Shown piece by piece: positions 20,342 through 22,510 of a stretch of 22,510 nt of DNA. Source of the DNA: a virus. Below the pieces are notes generated by a model that did no database searches, was not told the DNA's origin, and saw only the letters and a list, made by a program, of their open reading frames with translations. Position 1 is the stretch's first letter. Each line of letters begins with the position of its first letter. The stretch spans positions 1 through 22,510 of the IMG/VR virus record IMGVR_UViG_3300045918_000358; one strand, 5' to 3'. The position numbers and the translations under genes are program-made.

Positions 20342-21428
20342 AAAAGGTATAGAAATATCTGAAGAAGATGCAAAAATATATGATCAGCATATTATGATGT
20401 CTGAATATTATGATAAACTTCAATATGTATTTAAGATCAAATTAAATAGCCTCTACGGAGCTCTTAGTAATTGCTATTTTCGGTACTTTAACCTTAACAA
20501 TGGAGAGAGTACTACAGGTACTGGTCGTGCAATATTAAAACATCAATGTGCAGTTGTTAATGAAGCTTTAACAGGAGAATATGACTATATGGGTGAAGCT
20601 ATTATATATGGCGACACCGATTCCAGCTATTTCCTAACTTTTTCAACAGGTGCCGACGCCATTAAAGTTGCGGACGCTGTCGCAGATGTTGTTAATGCAT
20701 CATTCCAACCATTTATGAAAGAGTGGTTTTTATGTACACCAGGTTATGATAATCGTATTAAATCTGGCCGTGAGTTGGTAGCAGACGCGGGTATTTTTGT
20801 TGAAAAAAAGCGTTATATGTTACATGTTGTTGATGACGAAGGTAAAAAAGTAGATAAAGAAAAAATCATGGGATTAGATTTAAAGAAAACCATTATCCCA
20901 AAAGAAATCTCAAAATATTTATCATCATATATCAAGCGGTTGTTAATGGGTGAAGATTGGAAAGAAATTTCTAAAGACATCGTTAGATATAAAGAAGAAT
21001 TATTAACAACTGACAAGGTTTATACAATAGGGTTACCAAAAGGTATCGGTAAGATGCAAGAATACCTTGAGAAGTATAATATTGATCGTACTACTTTTCT
21101 TCCAGGTCATGTGAGCGCAGCGATTAACTGGAACCGTAACTTAAACGAACGTAACGATAAAGTTACAATGGCTATTAACGGTGGAATGAAGATTCGTACA
21201 TTCTATTTGAAGAAAGTTGAAGGACGTTTCAAGAGTATTGCCATACCAACTGATATCGATGTATTGCCAGAATGGTTTATTCAAGATTACGTACCGAACA
21301 TTGACCGTAAAGCTCAGATTAAAAGGTTGATTGATAATCCATTAGAGAATATAATTAAAGCATTAGGTTGGAAGAGTCCAACTAAAAAAACATTATTAAT
21401 GGATCAATTTTTAGATTTCGGTGATTAA
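20331..21428 (+). CDS. 43B: DNA polymerase family B, C-terminal half (motifs B and C; T4 gp43B-like)
   Basis: The 365-residue protein begins in the second fingers helix (EEDAKIYDQHIMMSEYYDKL) and contains motif B, K35-IKL-N39-SLYG, then motif C, YGDTDSS with D95 and D97, and a thumb region. It ends with KKTLLMDQFLDFGD, a sliding-clamp-binding tail like that of T4 gp43. It pairs with the 17040-18617 protein to make the full polymerase. Start ATG 20331 has a GAGGGG site. The first six residues (MPVRKG) have no clear counterpart in unsplit polymerases and may have been gained with the new start. A promoter lies at 20187-20215. Confidence 0.95.
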   Translation: MPVRKGIEISEEDAKIYDQHIMMSEYYDKLQYVFKIKLNSLYGALSNCYFRYFNLNNGESTTGTGRAILKHQCAVVNEALTGEYDYMGEAIIYGDTDSSYFLTFSTGADAIKVADAVADVVNASFQPFMKEWFLCTPGYDNRIKSGRELVADAGIFVEKKRYMLHVVDDEGKKVDKEKIMGLDLKKTIIPKEISKYLSSYIKRLLMGEDWKEISKDIVRYKEELLTTDKVYTIGLPKGIGKMQEYLEKYNIDRTTFLPGHVSAAINWNRNLNERNDKVTMAINGGMKIRTFYLKKVEGRFKSIAIPTDIDVLPEWFIQDYVPNIDRKAQIKRLIDNPLENIIKALGWKSPTKKTLLMDQFLDFGD

Positions 21429-21430
21429 AA

Positions 21431-21631
21431 GTGAGTGAAGAAGTACAATCAGCAATAAACGATGTGAACAATATGACTCACTATGAGTTGGCTAGGTTAT
21501 GGAGATACGGAACTTCAGACCATTTGTATATTAAAACTCCAGCGATCTTTGAAGCGGTACGTTCACGGTTATTTGAACATTTTGGTGGAATAACTCCTAG
21601 TATTAGTAAGCAAGTAGGGTGGGATGAGTAA
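21431..21631 (+). CDS. Small conserved-looking phage protein (66 aa)
   Basis: The start is GTG 21431, two bases after the polymerase stop; no strong ribosome site is seen, so reinitiation is likely. The sequence NMTHYELARLWRYGTSDHLY, then RLFEHFGGITPSISKQVGW, resembles small phage proteins of unknown function that share a LARxWRYxxxxH pattern and a GGxTPxISKxxGW end. Such proteins occur in many large myoviruses. It overlaps the next gene by eight bases. No function is known. Confidence 0.75.
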   Translation: MSEEVQSAINDVNNMTHYELARLWRYGTSDHLYIKTPAIFEAVRSRLFEHFGGITPSISKQVGWDE

Positions 21632-22049
21632 TTTAATTCAAGGTACATTATCAAGTTTTTCAATTGAAGAGCATATTAAGTATTCCAATTTACCAGAGTT
21701 AGCTATTACTATTCTGGAGCAAATGGAAGAAGAATATGAGCAGCGTATTGCAGCTGCTCAAGAATGTGACAGTAACGATGAGGATGATCTTCAAGAACAA
21801 GTTGATGATTTAAAAACTCAAGTTGAAGAATTAGAAGGTGAGCTAAGCAAAAATAAGTACACTATTATGGAACTCCGAACTGCATTATCAGTCGCTAATA
21901 CAGATATGGAGCGATATAAGCGATTCGTTCGTGCAGTAAAGAAACGTATTAGAAATGGTAGCTTCTTTATCACTTACGAGATGCCGTTCGGGTTACATTC
22001 TCAAATACATACCGCATTAGTTGAAAACGATTTAGATTTTGACGTATAA
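21624..22049 (+). CDS. Coiled-coil protein (141 aa)
   Basis: Start ATG 21624 has a GGGTGGG site partly upstream and overlaps the previous gene. Residues 30-85 form a long acidic coiled coil (QVDDLKTQVEELEGELSKNK and neighbours), then a basic helix (ERYKRFVRAVKKRIRNG) and a short strand-rich end (SFFITYEMPFGLHSQIHTAL). It probably oligomerises. No catalytic motif is present. It overlaps the next start by one base (TAATG), so it is coupled to the feoA-like gene. Function unknown. Confidence 0.75.
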   Translation: MSNLIQGTLSSFSIEEHIKYSNLPELAITILEQMEEEYEQRIAAAQECDSNDEDDLQEQVDDLKTQVEELEGELSKNKYTIMELRTALSVANTDMERYKRFVRAVKKRIRNGSFFITYEMPFGLHSQIHTALVENDLDFDV

Positions 22050-22315
22050 TGACTATTCAAGACTTAGCAGTTGGTGATAACTGTAAAGTATTAGGATATT
22101 CAGAAGAAGGCAAGCCGTACCGTAAACGATTATTAGCAATGGGATTAACACCTGGAACAGAATTTAGTGTTACACGATTCGCTCCAATGGGAGATCCTGT
22201 ACAGTTATCATTACGAGGATATGCATTAACATTACGTAGAGCAGAAGCTAGTATTGTATTAGTAGAGAAGATTGAAAAAGACTGTCAACCAAAATGTAAG
22301 AAAGGATGTTGCTAA
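22049..22315 (+). CDS. feoA: FeoA-domain protein with Cys-rich tail
   Basis: The 88-residue product closely follows FeoA: IQDLAVGDNCKVLGYSEEGK, YRKRLLAMGLTPGTEFSVTR, FAPMGDPVQLSLRGYALTLR and a final strand. FeoA is the small SH3-like cytoplasmic partner of the FeoB ferrous iron transporter. The last ten residues (CQPKCKKGCC) add four cysteines not typical of FeoA; they might bind iron or zinc. There is no feoB in the window; the next gene is a small membrane protein. The domain is well preserved. In a phage it may tune host iron uptake or have been reused as a small SH3-like regulator; both are inference. Confidence 0.88.
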   Translation: MTIQDLAVGDNCKVLGYSEEGKPYRKRLLAMGLTPGTEFSVTRFAPMGDPVQLSLRGYALTLRRAEASIVLVEKIEKDCQPKCKKGCC

Positions 22316-22510
22316 TGTCAATCGAATTAGCATTATCATTAATAAGTGTATTGTTAGGGTGTTGGTGTATCGTACTAACAATACGTATTGATAATGAAGA
22401 ACAAGAAATTATGCACAAATATTTTGACCCAATTGTATTGCAATTAAACGAGATGTCTCGTGCAATAGGTATGAATAAGCTATTAGCAAATAATGGTGAT
22501 GGTCATGGAT
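22315..22510 (+). CDS. Membrane protein, 5' part only (cut by window end)
   Basis: Start ATG 22315 overlaps the feoA stop (TAATG), which suggests coupling. Sixty-five codons are visible. Residues 4-24 (ELALSLISVLLGCWCIVLTI) form an N-terminal transmembrane helix, followed by a polar, acidic stretch (RIDNEEQEIMHKYFDPIVLQ) and a soluble continuation. The frame is open at the end of the window. It is not FeoB, which starts with a G domain. The function is unknown; being coupled to feoA, it may work with it. Confidence 0.75.
   Translation, partial: MSIELALSLISVLLGCWCIVLTIRIDNEEQEIMHKYFDPIVLQLNEMSRAIGMNKLLANNGDGHG

Overview
This window looks like part of the genome of a tailed, T4-related myovirus with AT-rich DNA. 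The evidence is the gene set: a T4 gp43-type family B DNA polymerase split into two genes, a gp41/DnaB-type replicative helicase, a DsbA-like DNA-binding protein, three perfect copies of the T4 late promoter element TATAAATA, a free-standing HNH/NUMOD3 endonuclease, and dense packing with ATGA/TAATG overlaps. The host cannot be fixed from the sequence. Strong AGGAG ribosome sites, sigma70-like promoters and a signal-peptide-bearing SleB-type cell-wall hydrolase suggest a Gram-negative, perhaps proteobacterial, host.

Layout. Bases 25-5104 (minus strand) hold a run of mostly small genes. Recognisable members are a 7-carboxy-7-deazaguanine synthase-like radical SAM protein, a macro-domain protein and a calcineurin-type metallophosphoesterase; the rest are unknown or small membrane proteins. 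Promoter-like sequences sit ahead of the metallophosphoesterase (5136-5164) and the radical SAM gene (1333-1361). Bases 5165-15057 (plus strand) carry an integrase-repeat-like protein, several unknowns, a zinc-ribbon protein, the helicase, two low-complexity proteins that may be virion or scaffold components (behind a late promoter at 10378), a PD-(D/E)XK nuclease, a GNAT-like protein, a retropepsin-like protease and a 2OG-Fe(II)-oxygenase-like protein. An HNH homing endonuclease gene (minus, 15037-15771, own late promoter) converges on the oxygenase gene. Next come a highly structured 15828-15958 segment, the cell-wall hydrolase, dsbA and a clear terminator.

Bases 17040-21428 contain the split polymerase. 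The first half has the exonuclease domain and polymerase motif A; the second has motifs B and C and the clamp-binding tail. Between them lie 1.7 kb with a small two-helix membrane protein, a late-promoter-driven minus-strand pair (nucleotidyltransferase and GNAT acetyltransferase), and, just before the second half, a decayed piece of a homing-endonuclease-type domain. This suggests the interruption came from a homing-endonuclease event and later collected cargo genes. After the polymerase come two small unknown genes, a FeoA-like protein and the start of a membrane-protein gene cut by the window end.

The most interesting points are the split polymerase with its endonuclease remnant, start codons in the loops of strong hairpins at two genes, an array of five predicted hairpins upstream of the lysis-type hydrolase, unusual cysteine placement in the radical SAM protein, a phage feoA, and a shared MKLxEL-type N-terminus on accessory enzymes that might be a capsid-targeting tag. 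All functional assignments come from motif reading by eye; no database search was possible.
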